A stretch of 64,000 nt of DNA from Brumimicrobium sp035497735 (lineage in GTDB: Bacteria > Bacteroidota > Bacteroidia > Flavobacteriales_D > Crocinitomicaceae), in NCBI GenBank assembly GCA_035497735.1, contig DATJCX010000065.1, positions 1-64,000 of the forward strand, written 5' to 3'. Positions 44,403-53,899 of the stretch are shown in pieces. The position numbers and the translations under genes are program-made. Under the pieces are notes generated by a model that was not told the origin of the DNA, did not search any database, and saw nothing but the letters and a program-made list of their open reading frames with translations. How positions within the stretch are numbered: position 1 is the stretch's first letter; every line of letters starts with the position of its first letter.

Positions 44403-45413
44403 ATGCTTCAAGAAAATATAAATATCACGCCTTTTACCACATTTGGAGTAAAAGTTATCTCTAGATACTTCGCTACTTTCTCTTCTATTGAAGAATTAAG
44501 GAAACTTTTAGCAGAAGTTAAAGACCAACAGCTTTTAGTTTTGGGTGGCGGAAGTAATATGTTATTCAGAAAAGATTATGAAGGTATAACTATAAAAAAT
44601 GAGATTACTGGAATTTCTGTAATTGAGGAAAATGAAGAAAGCGTTTTATTGAAAGTAGGTGCGGGAGAAGTTTGGCACAACTTTGTACTATATAGTATAG
44701 AGCACAACTTAGGAGGAATTGAGAATCTTTCCTTAATCCCAGGAAGTGTTGGAGCTAGTCCAATGCAAAACATCGGTGCTTATGGCGTTGAAATTAAAGA
44801 CGTTTTCGATTCACTTGAAGCGATAGAAATCGCAACAGGAGAATTACATACATTTTCTCACCAAGACTGTCAATTCGGCTACAGAGAAAGCGTTTTCAAA
44901 AAAGAATTAAAAGGGAAGTACATTATCGTTTCTGTGAGTTACAAACTCTCAAAGCAACCAAAACTAAACACCAGTTATGGTGCAATAAACAGTGAGTTAG
45001 CAACAAGAGGCATTACCCAACCAAGCATAAAAGACGTCAGCGATGTTGTAATTGCTATTCGTCAATCAAAATTACCAGACCCTAAAGAGATTGGAAATGC
45101 GGGAAGTTTCTTTAAAAATCCAGTCATTCCAAAGTCGCATTATATAGCCTTACAGAAAACATACGAGAACATTCCTTCTTATCCAGTAAGCGAAGATACG
45201 GTGAAAGTTCCTGCAGGCTGGTTAATCGACAACGCTGGTTGGAAAGGCAAGACCATTGGCGAATACGGTGTACACAAAAATCAAGCTTTAGTTTTGGTCA
45301 ACTATGGAAAGGCAAGTGGGAATGACATATTCCAACTATCGGAAGACATTATCGCAGACATTTACAAACGATATCAGATTAAACTAGAAAGAGAAGTAAA
45401 TATTATTGCATAG
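44403..45413 (+). CDS. murB: UDP-N-acetylenolpyruvoylglucosamine reductase
   Basis: MurB is a FAD-dependent cytosolic enzyme that makes UDP-MurNAc for peptidoglycan. The FAD-binding part shows LLVLGGGSNMLFR and LSLIPGSVGASPMQNIGAYG, the latter a signature of type I MurB. The catalytic Ser lies in GNAGSFFKNPV and the late Glu region near the C-terminus. The start at 44403 gives MLQENINITPFTTFGV; the 15-codon extension upstream lies in the promoter region. Length 336 is typical of type I. Confidence 0.96.
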   Translation: MLQENINITPFTTFGVKVISRYFATFSSIEELRKLLAEVKDQQLLVLGGGSNMLFRKDYEGITIKNEITGISVIEENEESVLLKVGAGEVWHNFVLYSIEHNLGGIENLSLIPGSVGASPMQNIGAYGVEIKDVFDSLEAIEIATGELHTFSHQDCQFGYRESVFKKELKGKYIIVSVSYKLSKQPKLNTSYGAINSELATRGITQPSIKDVSDVVIAIRQSKLPDPKEIGNAGSFFKNPVIPKSHYIALQKTYENIPSYPVSEDTVKVPAGWLIDNAGWKGKTIGEYGVHKNQALVLVNYGKASGNDIFQLSEDIIADIYKRYQIKLEREVNIIA

Positions 45414-45465
45414 TACCTATAGCAAAGATTTTACGGTATAAACCCTTAAATCTCTAAAAATAAGC

Positions 45466-45473
45466 TATATTTG
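45466..45473 (+). promoter_or_regulatory. Promoter -7 element of the 45527 gene
   Basis: TATATTTG, with a 53-nt leader to the ATG at 45527. Confidence 0.55.
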
Positions 45474-45526
45474 CAAATGTAAATAACATCTGTTATTGTT
45501 GAAAATTAGAATTAAAATTACTTTAT

Positions 45527-46792
45527 ATGGCGAAAGACATTTTTGAAAAATTAAACGTAAATATGGGTCCTATTGGACAATACGCAAAAGGAGTTCATGG
45601 TTATTTTACCTTCCCAAAATTAGAGGGTGAATTAGGAAACAAAATGAAATTCCGCGGTAAAGAGTGTTTAGTTTGGTCACTAAACAACTACTTAGGATTA
45701 GCAAATTTACCAGAAGTTCGTAAGGCAGACGCTGATGCAGCTGCAAAATGGGGAATGGCTTATCCAATGGGAGCACGTATGATGACTGGTCACACGAGTG
45801 AGCACGAAGCTTTAGAGGCTGAGTTAGCTGACTTTATGGGGACAGAAGATGCTTTCCTTTTAAACTTCGGTTACCAAGGGATGGTTTCTATCATCGATGC
45901 TTTAGTAGACAGAAACGACGTTATCGTTTACGATAGTGAGTCTCACGCTTGTATCTTAGATGGTATGAGATTGCATGCTGGAAAGCGTTTTGTATTCCAA
46001 CATAACGATCTTGAAAGCTTTGACAAACAAATGGCTCGTGCTACTAAATTAGTAGAAAACACAGATGGTGGAATTCTAGTAATTACAGAAGGAGTTTTCG
46101 GAATGGCGGGTGACCAAGGTGACCTAAAAGGAATTGTAGAATTCAGAAAGTCAGGAAAATACGACTTTAGATTATTAGTTGACGATGCACACGGTTTCGG
46201 TACTATTGGTAAAACAGGTAAAGGAGCTGGAGAAGAGCAAGGAGTTCAAGAAGAAATTGATGTGTACTTTGGTACATTTGCAAAGTCAATGGCTTCAATC
46301 GGAGCTTTCGTTGTTGCTAAAGAAAACGTAATTACTTATTTACGTTACAACATGCGTTCTCAAATGTTCGCTAAATCTTTACCAATGCCAATCGTTGTTG
46401 GAGCACGTAAACGTTTAGAGATTTTAAGAACACAACCAGAAAGAAAAGAGAAATTATGGGAAATCGCTTCTGCACTTCAAAGTGGATTGATAGAAGCAGG
46501 GTTTGACATCGGAGGTACTAACTCATGTGTTACACCAGTTTTCTTACAAGGTGGACTTGGGGAAGCAACTAATTTAACTTTTGACTTACGTGAAAATCAC
46601 AGTATTTTCTGTTCAATCGTTATCTACCCAGTTGTTCCAAAAGACACAATTATGTTGAGATTAATCCCTACAGCAGCACATACTTTAGAGGATGTAAAAT
46701 ACACTATTGAAACATTTATTAAGATTAAAAATAAATTAGACAATGGGGAATACAAGTCTGAAGAATTAGCTCACGTAGAAGTTGATAACTAA
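45527..46792 (+). CDS. Alpha-oxoamine synthase family enzyme, serine palmitoyltransferase-like
   Basis: These PLP enzymes condense an amino acid with an acyl-CoA. The PLP lysine is K253 in GTFAKSMASIGAF; other motifs are SESHACILDGMR and VDDAHGFGTIGKTG. In Bacteroidota members make the first intermediate of sphingolipids (serine) or sulfonolipids (cysteate). The sequence differs clearly from KBL (glycine C-acetyltransferase) at the substrate loop as I recall it, so a lipid role is the better guess, but the amino-acid substrate is open. It has its own promoter and a strong terminator. Confidence 0.82.
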   Translation: MAKDIFEKLNVNMGPIGQYAKGVHGYFTFPKLEGELGNKMKFRGKECLVWSLNNYLGLANLPEVRKADADAAAKWGMAYPMGARMMTGHTSEHEALEAELADFMGTEDAFLLNFGYQGMVSIIDALVDRNDVIVYDSESHACILDGMRLHAGKRFVFQHNDLESFDKQMARATKLVENTDGGILVITEGVFGMAGDQGDLKGIVEFRKSGKYDFRLLVDDAHGFGTIGKTGKGAGEEQGVQEEIDVYFGTFAKSMASIGAFVVAKENVITYLRYNMRSQMFAKSLPMPIVVGARKRLEILRTQPERKEKLWEIASALQSGLIEAGFDIGGTNSCVTPVFLQGGLGEATNLTFDLRENHSIFCSIVIYPVVPKDTIMLRLIPTAAHTLEDVKYTIETFIKIKNKLDNGEYKSEELAHVEVDN

Positions 46793-46817
46793 GATTTTTT
46801 ACTTTGTTAATATAACT

Positions 46818-46849
46818 AAATGCTACCGTAACTGGTAGCATTTTTTTTT
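46818..46849 (+). terminator. Terminator of the 45527 gene
   Basis: AAATGCTACC pairs with GGTAGCATTT around loop GTAACT, followed by T9. Confidence 0.92.
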
Positions 46850-46913
46850 GACCATTGCTTATCATTTAAGTAATTCAACTACAAAAAACATTAACTTTAC
46901 TATTCCTAAAAGA

Positions 46914-47423
46914 ATGAAAATGATTTTAAAATTAGCATCAATAGAAGACATTAGTACTATTTGGAATATTCTTCAACAAGCAATTGCACGAAGAAAGGCA
47001 GACGGTAGTAAACAATGGCAAGACGGTTATCCTAACCCAGAAGTGATTCTATCTGATATAGAAAAATGTGTGGGATACAAACTTGAAAAAGACAATGAAA
47101 TCATCGGTTATTGTGCAATCATTATCAACGACGAACCAGTTTACGCTGAACTTGACGGAGAATGGCTTTCTAACGGCGATTTTATCGTCTATCACCGTGT
47201 AGCAATCGCTGATGAGCACAATGGAAAAGGATACGCTAAGGCAATGTTTAAATTAATTGAGGACGTCGCACTGGAAAAAGGTATTAAAAGTTTGAAAGTA
47301 GATACCAATTTCGACAATCACGCGATGTTACATCTTTTAAAAACTCAAGGATACACCTATTGCGGAAAAGTCTACTTTAGAGATAGTGAACGTTTGGCTT
47401 TTGAGAAATTAATCGAACAGTAG
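46914..47423 (+). CDS. GNAT family N-acetyltransferase
   Basis: GNAT enzymes transfer an acetyl group from acetyl-CoA to an amine. The fold is indicated by LKLASIEDISTIWNILQQA at the start, the central IIGYCAIII strand, the acetyl-CoA loop region VAIADEHNGKGYAKAMFKLI (EHNGKGYA as the Q/RxxGxG/A motif), and VDTNFDNHAMLHLLKTQGY. The start at 46914 is used because a longer frame would begin inside the preceding terminator. The substrate is unknown. Confidence 0.87.
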   Translation: MKMILKLASIEDISTIWNILQQAIARRKADGSKQWQDGYPNPEVILSDIEKCVGYKLEKDNEIIGYCAIIINDEPVYAELDGEWLSNGDFIVYHRVAIADEHNGKGYAKAMFKLIEDVALEKGIKSLKVDTNFDNHAMLHLLKTQGYTYCGKVYFRDSERLAFEKLIEQ

Positions 47424-47501
47424 TTTTTAAGAAGCATCGATAACTATTTTTAGTCCGAACAATTCCTTTAATCTTTTAAAAAAATACTTAGCTGTAGAAT
47501 A

Positions 47502-47578
47502 TAGCAGGTTTTTAAATGTATGAAATACAAGGCACTTTTAAATAGTAACACCGTATTTCGCCATTTAAAATCCTGCTA
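47502..47578. repeat. Single diverged copy of the foldback element
   Basis: TAGCAGGTTTTTAAATG (47502-47518) and its near-complement (47562-47578, one mismatch) form a 17-bp stem; GAAATAC and GTATTTC extend it inside. The interior ACAAGGCACTTTT and AACACCGTATTTCG match the left-arm ACAAGGCACTTTGG and right-arm AACGCCGTATTTGG of the 28.9-29.8 kb elements. It sits just past the stop of the thiolase gene and might act as its terminator. Confidence 0.7.
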
Positions 47579-47585
47579 ACATTGT

Positions 47586-48797
47586 TTAGGTTCTTTCAAT
47601 AATACAAGCATAACCCTGCCCCACTCCAATACACATCGTTACCAAAGCATATCTCTTTTGAGTCAACTGTAATTCCAAAGCAGCCGATTGAAGAATTCTC
47701 GCACCAGTTACTCCAAGTGGGTGACCAATTGCAATAGCGCCTCCGTTTGGATTAATACGCGGGTCGTTATCTGCTAAGCCCCAAGCTCTTGTACAAGCCA
47801 AAGCTTGCGCTGCAAAAGCTTCGTTCAACTCAATAACATCCATATCATCCATTGTTAACCCAACACGTGCAAACAATTTATTCGCAGCATATACAGGACC
47901 AATTCCCATAATTCTCGGTTCTACTCCAGCAACTGCTGCACCTACGAAACGAGCGATTGGTTTCATCTGGTGGTCTTTCATTCCTTGCTCACTAGCAACC
48001 AATAAAGCTGCTGCTCCATCATTCAATCCAGAAGCGTTTCCTGCTGTAACTGTTCCTCCCTCTTTTCTGAAAGCTGGTCTTAATTTCGCAAGTACTTCTA
48101 AGGAAGTATTTGGCTTAACAAACTCATCTTGATCAAAAATTAGTGGATCTTGTTTACGTCGGGGAATCTCTACTGCAACAATTTCTTTTCCTAAACGACC
48201 ATTTGCTTGCGCTGCCGTTGCTTTTTGTTGTGACCACAAAGCAAAAGCATCTTGATCTTCACGAGAAATACCGTATTTATCTACTAAGTTCTCTGCCGTT
48301 TGTCCCATTCCTTCCGTTCCATAAGCAGCATCCAAAGCAGGATTTACAAAGCGCCACCCGAAAGATGAATCGTAAATTTTCGAATCACTTCCAAAAGGCT
48401 GAGCCGACTTGCTGATCACTAAAGGACCACGTGTCATATTTTCTACTCCACCGGCTAAATAAATATCACCTGCACCATCTTTTATGGCACGGTAAGCGTT
48501 TACTGCTGAAGCTAAACCAGAAGAACAAAGACGGTTGACTGTTTCGCCCCCTATCGTATAAGGTAATCCAGCCAATAGCGCTGACATTCTCGCTACGTTT
48601 CTGTTGTCCTCCCCTGCTTGGTTTGCACAACCGAAAATAACATCCTCAATTGCATTTGGATCTAAATTTGGATTTCTTTCTACAATTTCTTTTAAAACAA
48701 TTGCTCCTAAATCATCCGTTCTCACTGATGACAAAGCTCCTCTAAAGCTTCCTATAGCAGTTCTAATACCGTCAACTAAAAATACGTCTTTACTCAT
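47586..48797 (-). CDS. Acetyl-CoA C-acyltransferase (thiolase)
   Basis: Thiolases cleave 3-oxoacyl-CoA or run in reverse. The nucleophile is C91 in NRLCSSGLAS. Further motifs are VELNEAFAAQ, the catalytic GHPLGVTGAR with its His, and the last CIGVGQG with the second catalytic Cys. The sequence pattern is closest to PcaF/FadA-type degradative thiolases of about 400 residues. No other fatty acid oxidation gene is adjacent, so the pathway (aromatic, fatty acid or branched-chain) is not fixed. Confidence 0.92.
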   Translation of the reverse strand: MSKDVFLVDGIRTAIGSFRGALSSVRTDDLGAIVLKEIVERNPNLDPNAIEDVIFGCANQAGEDNRNVARMSALLAGLPYTIGGETVNRLCSSGLASAVNAYRAIKDGAGDIYLAGGVENMTRGPLVISKSAQPFGSDSKIYDSSFGWRFVNPALDAAYGTEGMGQTAENLVDKYGISREDQDAFALWSQQKATAAQANGRLGKEIVAVEIPRRKQDPLIFDQDEFVKPNTSLEVLAKLRPAFRKEGGTVTAGNASGLNDGAAALLVASEQGMKDHQMKPIARFVGAAVAGVEPRIMGIGPVYAANKLFARVGLTMDDMDVIELNEAFAAQALACTRAWGLADNDPRINPNGGAIAIGHPLGVTGARILQSAALELQLTQKRYALVTMCIGVGQGYACIIERT

Positions 48798-49088
48798 TAT
48801 TATTCTGATTTTCGAAGTGCTAATTTAAGAAGATTTTTTGGAAAAAGAAGCGGTAAATGTCGAACGGATGATTAACCTTACCGGATGGAAGTAAATAAAA
48901 AGCTGATTATCAACAACTCATTTCATCTAGATTAAACTTACTTACATTTTTAAAGTCCTCATTAACTATGCTCTATTAAAAATAAATAAAATATTTTCAC
49001 TTTTTATTTGAAAACTTCATTCTGTTTTCAAAATAAATTCTAATTTAGAGAATTCAATTCAGTTTTTTAAAACTATAATCCAACACTC

Positions 49089-50192
49089 ATGAAAAAACAC
49101 GTACTATTACTCCTAGGGGTAGTGCTGTTCTATTGTATGAATCCAGCGTTCTCCCAAGAAGAGGAGTTAACAGAAAAAGAAAGAGCTTACCGCGATTCAA
49201 TTGCGGCGCTAAATCAAGAAAATGCGGCCATCGTTGCTAGTCAAGAGGCTTACAACAAAGGGATTGAATTGTTTCAACAGAAGCAGTTTAAGCAGGCTAT
49301 CGCTTCCTTTAAAAGTTCGATTGCTTCAGATCCGAATTTCACAGCGGCTTATTATAACAAAGGAATTGCTGAAAATGAAGCCAATCTTTATAGTGAGGCA
49401 GCTCAGACCCTGACTACGCTTTTAGAAAAAGACCCCGAGTATTCAAAAGCTTACTTTCAGCGCGCAAGAGCTTATCAAGGAAGTAACGAATACACAAAGG
49501 CTGAAGTCGATTATAAAAAGTCCATCGAATTAGACCCTAAAAATCCAAATGCCTATTATAATTATGGGACCTTACAATTCTTACAACAAGAATATGATGG
49601 TGCTATTGCTTCCTTTACAAAGACAATCGAATTGAAAGGGAATGAAACATATGCATACAACGACAGAGGAAGTTGTTACCGCATGAAAGGCGACTACAAC
49701 AAAGCGATTGCAGATTACGAGCAAGCAGAAAAGAAAAATCCAAATCTAGCTTTTGTTCTCAATAATATTGGGACCACAAAAATGAAGATGAAAAATTACG
49801 AAGGTGCAATTGCTGCTTTTAACAGAGCAATTTCTATCGACAAAAATTTTCATTTAGCTTATAACAATAGAGGTGCCACGCAATTAGAAAGAAAGCGCTA
49901 TGATGAAGCAATTTCTGATTTTGAAAAGTGTATCGCTGTAAGAGCAGATTACGCTCCAGCTTGGGCTAATGTCGCTGCTGCGAAATTCAGAAAAGAAGAA
50001 TATAAAGAAGCATTAAAAGCTGTTGATAAGGCTATCCAATTGGATAAGAACTATGCCACAGCTTATGTCAATCGTGGAATGATTAGAGAAATGCTAAGAG
50101 ATATGAATGGTGCTTGTGATGATTGGGAAAAAGCTAAAGAATTAGGTAGTGAAATTGGTGGTACATACAATTCACAAAACTGTGGATTCTAA
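49089..50192 (+). CDS. Exported TPR protein
   Basis: A signal peptide (MKKHVLLLLGVVLFYCMNPA) is followed by a short acidic linker and eight or so tetratricopeptide repeats from about 50 to 345 (for example YYNKGIAENEANLYSEAAQT and YNDRGSCYRMKGDYNKAIAD). The C-terminal MNGACDDWEKAKELG with a final NC is common to exported TPR proteins of this phylum. It probably acts as a periplasmic protein scaffold. The OmpA-type gene follows 13 bp later, so the two are likely one operon and may work together. Confidence 0.88.
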   Translation: MKKHVLLLLGVVLFYCMNPAFSQEEELTEKERAYRDSIAALNQENAAIVASQEAYNKGIELFQQKQFKQAIASFKSSIASDPNFTAAYYNKGIAENEANLYSEAAQTLTTLLEKDPEYSKAYFQRARAYQGSNEYTKAEVDYKKSIELDPKNPNAYYNYGTLQFLQQEYDGAIASFTKTIELKGNETYAYNDRGSCYRMKGDYNKAIADYEQAEKKNPNLAFVLNNIGTTKMKMKNYEGAIAAFNRAISIDKNFHLAYNNRGATQLERKRYDEAISDFEKCIAVRADYAPAWANVAAAKFRKEEYKEALKAVDKAIQLDKNYATAYVNRGMIREMLRDMNGACDDWEKAKELGSEIGGTYNSQNCGF

Positions 50193-50205
50193 AAACTAGT
50201 ACATT

Positions 50206-52278
50206 ATGAAATTAAGATATATATTACTTGTCGCTACTTTTCTGTTTTCAGGATTGTCAAGCGCACAAAACATAGAGTTTAAAAGAAAAAACTTCAAAGA
50301 TGATGCTGAAGGCTTTAAGGAGGCTGAAGACGCGATTAAAGCAGGAACCCCATTATTTGAACAAGGTTTAACAGACATTTTCGAAGTAAAAGATCCTGGA
50401 TTAAACTTTAAAAAAGCCGTTAAACTATTTGAAAAAGCACAGGCTTTTAACCCAAGTGATGCATTGAACAACTTTAGAATAGGTGTTTGTTACTTCCACT
50501 CTTCGGCCCCATACAAAGCCATTCCTTTTATCAAGAAAGCGAATGAATTGGAGCCAACTTGTAGTCCTTTTCTATATTACTACCTAGGAGGTGTTCAGCA
50601 CTTAGAAGGTGATTTCAATGAGGCGGTAAAGTCATACAAAAACTTTCAGGACAACTACAAGAAATCAGATGAATTTAGCAAGTTTGTAGCACTGAGAAGA
50701 CGTCAAGCTGGCTATGCACAGAAGTATATGTCAGACCCTGTTCGTTGTTGGGTGGACAACCTAGAAGTTTTGAATACGGAATATGACGAAATCGCTCCAA
50801 CAATTACCATGGATGGTTCGGAGCTAATATTCAGTTCAAACAGACCAAATAACAACACTCCAAATGAAGTAGGTGAATACGATCACGACATTTATATCTC
50901 TTATAATGACGATGGAAATTGGCAAAAAGCTAAAATGATTCCAGGAAGTGTAAATAGTAACTTAGACGACATCGTTAATAATCTAGATTTTGACGGAACA
51001 AGAATGTTACTTCACAAAGATAATAATGGTCAGACAGACATCTACGAGTCGAAACTAAATGGAGATAAATGGAGTTTCCCTGAAATCTTACCAAGCTCAA
51101 TTAGTTCAAACAAGACAAACGACATGTACGGAGCATACAGTCCTGATGGATATAAAATTACTTTCGCACGAGAAGTCAATACAGCAAGCCGTGGAACAAA
51201 CATCATGTTCTCAGAAATGGCTAGTAAAATGCTAAAAGACTACAAAGCTGCTGGACGAATAGGTGAAGTTAGTAGTCCATTTAACGACGGACCAATCTAT
51301 CTACATATTGATGGAAAGACAATGTACATTGCATCGCAAGGACATGAATCTATTGGTGGTTACGATATTTTCGTTTCAAAATTCCTTAATACCGGCTGGT
51401 CAACTCCTGTAAATATGGGATATCCAATCAACACACCTTATGATGACTTTTTCTTTGCTGCTACGGCAAACGGGAAGTATGCATACATTTCTTCAAACCG
51501 TCCAGGAGGAAAAGGAGGTTTTGATATTTACAAAGTTACTTTCTGGGGAGAACCTAAGCATCCAGTTGTTGATATGGAAGACTATTTATTAGCTTCTATT
51601 GCACGACCAATTAAGGACCCACAAATTGAAGATGTGGTAAGCATTAACAAAGTTTCTCTAACAGTTTTTAAGGGAATTACGATTGATGCAATGACGAAGA
51701 AACCAGTTGAATCAGAAATAGAAATTACAGATAATAAGACAGGAAGAGCTATCGAACAATTCACTTCAAACAGTGCAACAGGAAAGTTCTTGCTTTCATT
51801 AACTGCAGGAAAGAATTATGGTATTGCAGTAAAAGCAGACGGATATTTGTTCCATTCGGAGAACTTTGATATTCCCGATAATAGTGAATACAGTATGGTC
51901 AACAAAACCATTGAATTGAAGAATATTGCCATCGGAAGTAAGATTGCTTTGAGAAACATCTTCTTTGATATTGGAAAAGCATCATTGAGAAGTGAATCAA
52001 ATGCAGAGTTAGACCGATTGGTTAAACTACTGAAAGATGTTCCCTCCTTAAAAGTTGAAATTTCAGGACATACCGATAATACAGGTTCAGCTTCGCTAAA
52101 CGATCAACTTTCACAAAGCAGAGCAGAGGCAGTTGTAAACTATCTGAAAGGCAAAGGAATTTCAGCCGACCGATTATCCGCTAAAGGATATGGATCTTCT
52201 CGACCAGTTGCTAGCAACGATAACGCAACAGGAAGACAGGAAAATCGACGAACTGAATTTGAGATTATAGGAAATTAA
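50206..52278 (+). CDS. OmpA-family protein with TPR and PD40 repeats (PorE-like layout)
   Basis: After a signal peptide (MKLRYILLVATFLFSGLSSA) come TPR helices (about 40-165), a WD40-like PD40 beta-propeller (about 185-450; motifs such as GSELIFSSNRPNNNTPNEVG and GAYSPDGYKITFARE), a carboxypeptidase-regulatory-like beta domain (about 490-570) and a C-terminal OmpA peptidoglycan-binding domain (about 580-690; VEISGHTDNTGSA). The same domain order occurs in PorE of the T9SS, which is a lipoprotein, whereas this protein lacks a lipobox. Many paralogues share this layout, so a T9SS role is possible, not shown. It follows the TPR gene by 13 bp. Confidence 0.87.
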   Translation: MKLRYILLVATFLFSGLSSAQNIEFKRKNFKDDAEGFKEAEDAIKAGTPLFEQGLTDIFEVKDPGLNFKKAVKLFEKAQAFNPSDALNNFRIGVCYFHSSAPYKAIPFIKKANELEPTCSPFLYYYLGGVQHLEGDFNEAVKSYKNFQDNYKKSDEFSKFVALRRRQAGYAQKYMSDPVRCWVDNLEVLNTEYDEIAPTITMDGSELIFSSNRPNNNTPNEVGEYDHDIYISYNDDGNWQKAKMIPGSVNSNLDDIVNNLDFDGTRMLLHKDNNGQTDIYESKLNGDKWSFPEILPSSISSNKTNDMYGAYSPDGYKITFAREVNTASRGTNIMFSEMASKMLKDYKAAGRIGEVSSPFNDGPIYLHIDGKTMYIASQGHESIGGYDIFVSKFLNTGWSTPVNMGYPINTPYDDFFFAATANGKYAYISSNRPGGKGGFDIYKVTFWGEPKHPVVDMEDYLLASIARPIKDPQIEDVVSINKVSLTVFKGITIDAMTKKPVESEIEITDNKTGRAIEQFTSNSATGKFLLSLTAGKNYGIAVKADGYLFHSENFDIPDNSEYSMVNKTIELKNIAIGSKIALRNIFFDIGKASLRSESNAELDRLVKLLKDVPSLKVEISGHTDNTGSASLNDQLSQSRAEAVVNYLKGKGISADRLSAKGYGSSRPVASNDNATGRQENRRTEFEIIGN

Positions 52279-52287
52279 CTAAAGGTA

Positions 52288-52396
52288 AATGTCTCAAAAC
52301 TGTAGGACTGCTGAGCTTCGACAAGCTCAGCTCAGGCTAAATCGATAAATTTCGAACTCAATGCCTTGCTCCCTCACTTTTGAGACATTCTTTTTA
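52288..52396 (+). terminator. Long-loop terminator containing a second palindrome
   Basis: AATGTCTCAAAA (52288-52299) and TTTTGAGACATT (52378-52389) are perfect complements over 12 bp, followed by TCTTTTT. The 78-nt loop between them is unusually long and holds a separate hairpin at 52311-52330. Confidence 0.75.
52311..52330. repeat. Perfect hairpin CTGAGCTT-CGAC-AAGCTCAG inside the terminator loop
   Basis: An 8-bp stem with a CGAC tetraloop, more GC-rich than its surroundings. It resembles the short palindromic repeats that are dispersed between genes in many bacteria, and looks like an insertion into the terminator loop. Confidence 0.7.
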
Positions 52397-52419
52397 TGCT
52401 AACATTAAATTAGATTTTA

Positions 52420-52427
52420 TACCTTTA
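52420..52427 (+). promoter_or_regulatory. Candidate promoter -7 element of the FAD-oxidase gene
   Basis: TACCTTTA matches TAnnTTTG at seven of eight positions, 22 nt before the ATG at 52450. Confidence 0.4.
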
Positions 52428-52449
52428 TCCTTCATAAAAAAAGAATACA

Positions 52450-53832
52450 ATGACGGCAGAGCATATCCACTATTTAAAAAGTACTTTTTCTGAAATCGCG
52501 TTTACCGATGAAGAGTCAATTCAAAAATATGGTAGTGATGAAACAGAAGACTTGGTCTTCCCTCCTCACATTGTTCTAAAACCTTCCACTACGGAAGAAG
52601 TAGCTGCTATTCTAAAATACTGTAACGAAAATAATATCTATGTTACACCTTCTGGTGCTCGTACTGGATTAAGTGGCGGTGCACTTCCTGTTTATGGCGG
52701 TGTTGCCTTGAGTACGATGCGCATGAACAAGATTCTGGAAATAGATGAAAATAATTTTCACGTAATTACAGAACCGGGAGTTATCACACAAGTCTTACAG
52801 GAGGCTGTTCGAATGAAAGGTTTGTTTTATCCACCAGACCCAGCCTCAAAAGGAAGTTGTTTTATCGGTGGAAATATCGCGGAGAATAGTGGCGGTCCAA
52901 AAGCGGTGAAGTATGGTGTTACAAAAGACTGGGTACTCAACTTGGAAGTTGTGTTACCAAACGGTGAAATCATTTGGACAGGTGCCAACGTAATTAAAAA
53001 TGCTACCGGCTATAATTTAACACAACTAATTGTAGGAAGCGAAGGAACACTAGGAGTAGTCACAAAGATTGTTCTAAAGCTGATTACTCATCCGACGAAA
53101 GATATGCTGATGTTTATACCTTTCGAGAAAATGAATGACGCTATAAGCGCTGTTCCAGAAATCATGAGAAAAGGTATCACTCCAAGTGGTTTAGAATTTA
53201 TGGAAAAGGATGCTGTATTGTGGACCTTGAATAAATTCCCGGAAATACAAATGCCGATTGATGAATCGCATGAAGCTTATTTACTAGTCGAAGTAGATGG
53301 TTTTGATGACGAACTTTTAATGAAAGAAATGGAAGAAATTCTTCAGGTAGTGGAACAATTTCCAACAGGAGAAATTCTATTTGCGGATTCACAAGCACAG
53401 AAAGATAAGCTTTGGGAAATTCGACGAAAAATTTCTGAGGCAGTCAAGCGAAACTCTGTTTACAAGGAAGAAGATACCGTTGTTCCAAGATACGAATTAC
53501 CAAAACTTTTAGCAGGAGTTAAGAGAATAGGAAATGAGTATGGCTTCAAAAGTGTTTGCTACGGTCATGTTGGAGATGGAAATCTTCATGTCAACATTAT
53601 CAAAGGAGAATTAAGCGAGGAAGAATGGAATAATGAACTACCAAAGGCTATTCGTGAAATCTTTCAACTTTGTGTAAGTTTAGGCGGAACAATTTCTGGA
53701 GAACACGGAATCGGCTGGGTGCAAAAAGAATACATGGATATTGCTTTTGGACAAACTTCGCTCAATCTAATGAAAGAAATAAAAAAGGTTTTCGACCCAA
53801 AGGGAATTTTAAATCCCGGGAAGATTCTTTAA
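52450..53832 (+). CDS. FAD-linked oxidase of the GlcD/D-lactate dehydrogenase type
   Basis: These flavoproteins oxidise 2-hydroxy acids such as glycolate or D-lactate. The FAD-binding domain (about 35-215) shows VTPSGARTGLSGGALPVYGG and GGNIAENSGGPKAVKYGV; the C-terminal FAD-oxidase domain ends GEHGIGWVQKEYM, and YGHVGDGNLHVNI carries the conserved His pair. Length 460 is typical of GlcD. No Fe-S partner (GlcF) is adjacent. The substrate is not fixed by the sequence. Confidence 0.92.
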   Translation: MTAEHIHYLKSTFSEIAFTDEESIQKYGSDETEDLVFPPHIVLKPSTTEEVAAILKYCNENNIYVTPSGARTGLSGGALPVYGGVALSTMRMNKILEIDENNFHVITEPGVITQVLQEAVRMKGLFYPPDPASKGSCFIGGNIAENSGGPKAVKYGVTKDWVLNLEVVLPNGEIIWTGANVIKNATGYNLTQLIVGSEGTLGVVTKIVLKLITHPTKDMLMFIPFEKMNDAISAVPEIMRKGITPSGLEFMEKDAVLWTLNKFPEIQMPIDESHEAYLLVEVDGFDDELLMKEMEEILQVVEQFPTGEILFADSQAQKDKLWEIRRKISEAVKRNSVYKEEDTVVPRYELPKLLAGVKRIGNEYGFKSVCYGHVGDGNLHVNIIKGELSEEEWNNELPKAIREIFQLCVSLGGTISGEHGIGWVQKEYMDIAFGQTSLNLMKEIKKVFDPKGILNPGKIL

Positions 53833-53899
53833 GGCGAAAAAGCAATACGATAAACTCAAACACATAATTCAATAGCATTATCTGATACTTTGAGTGCGA

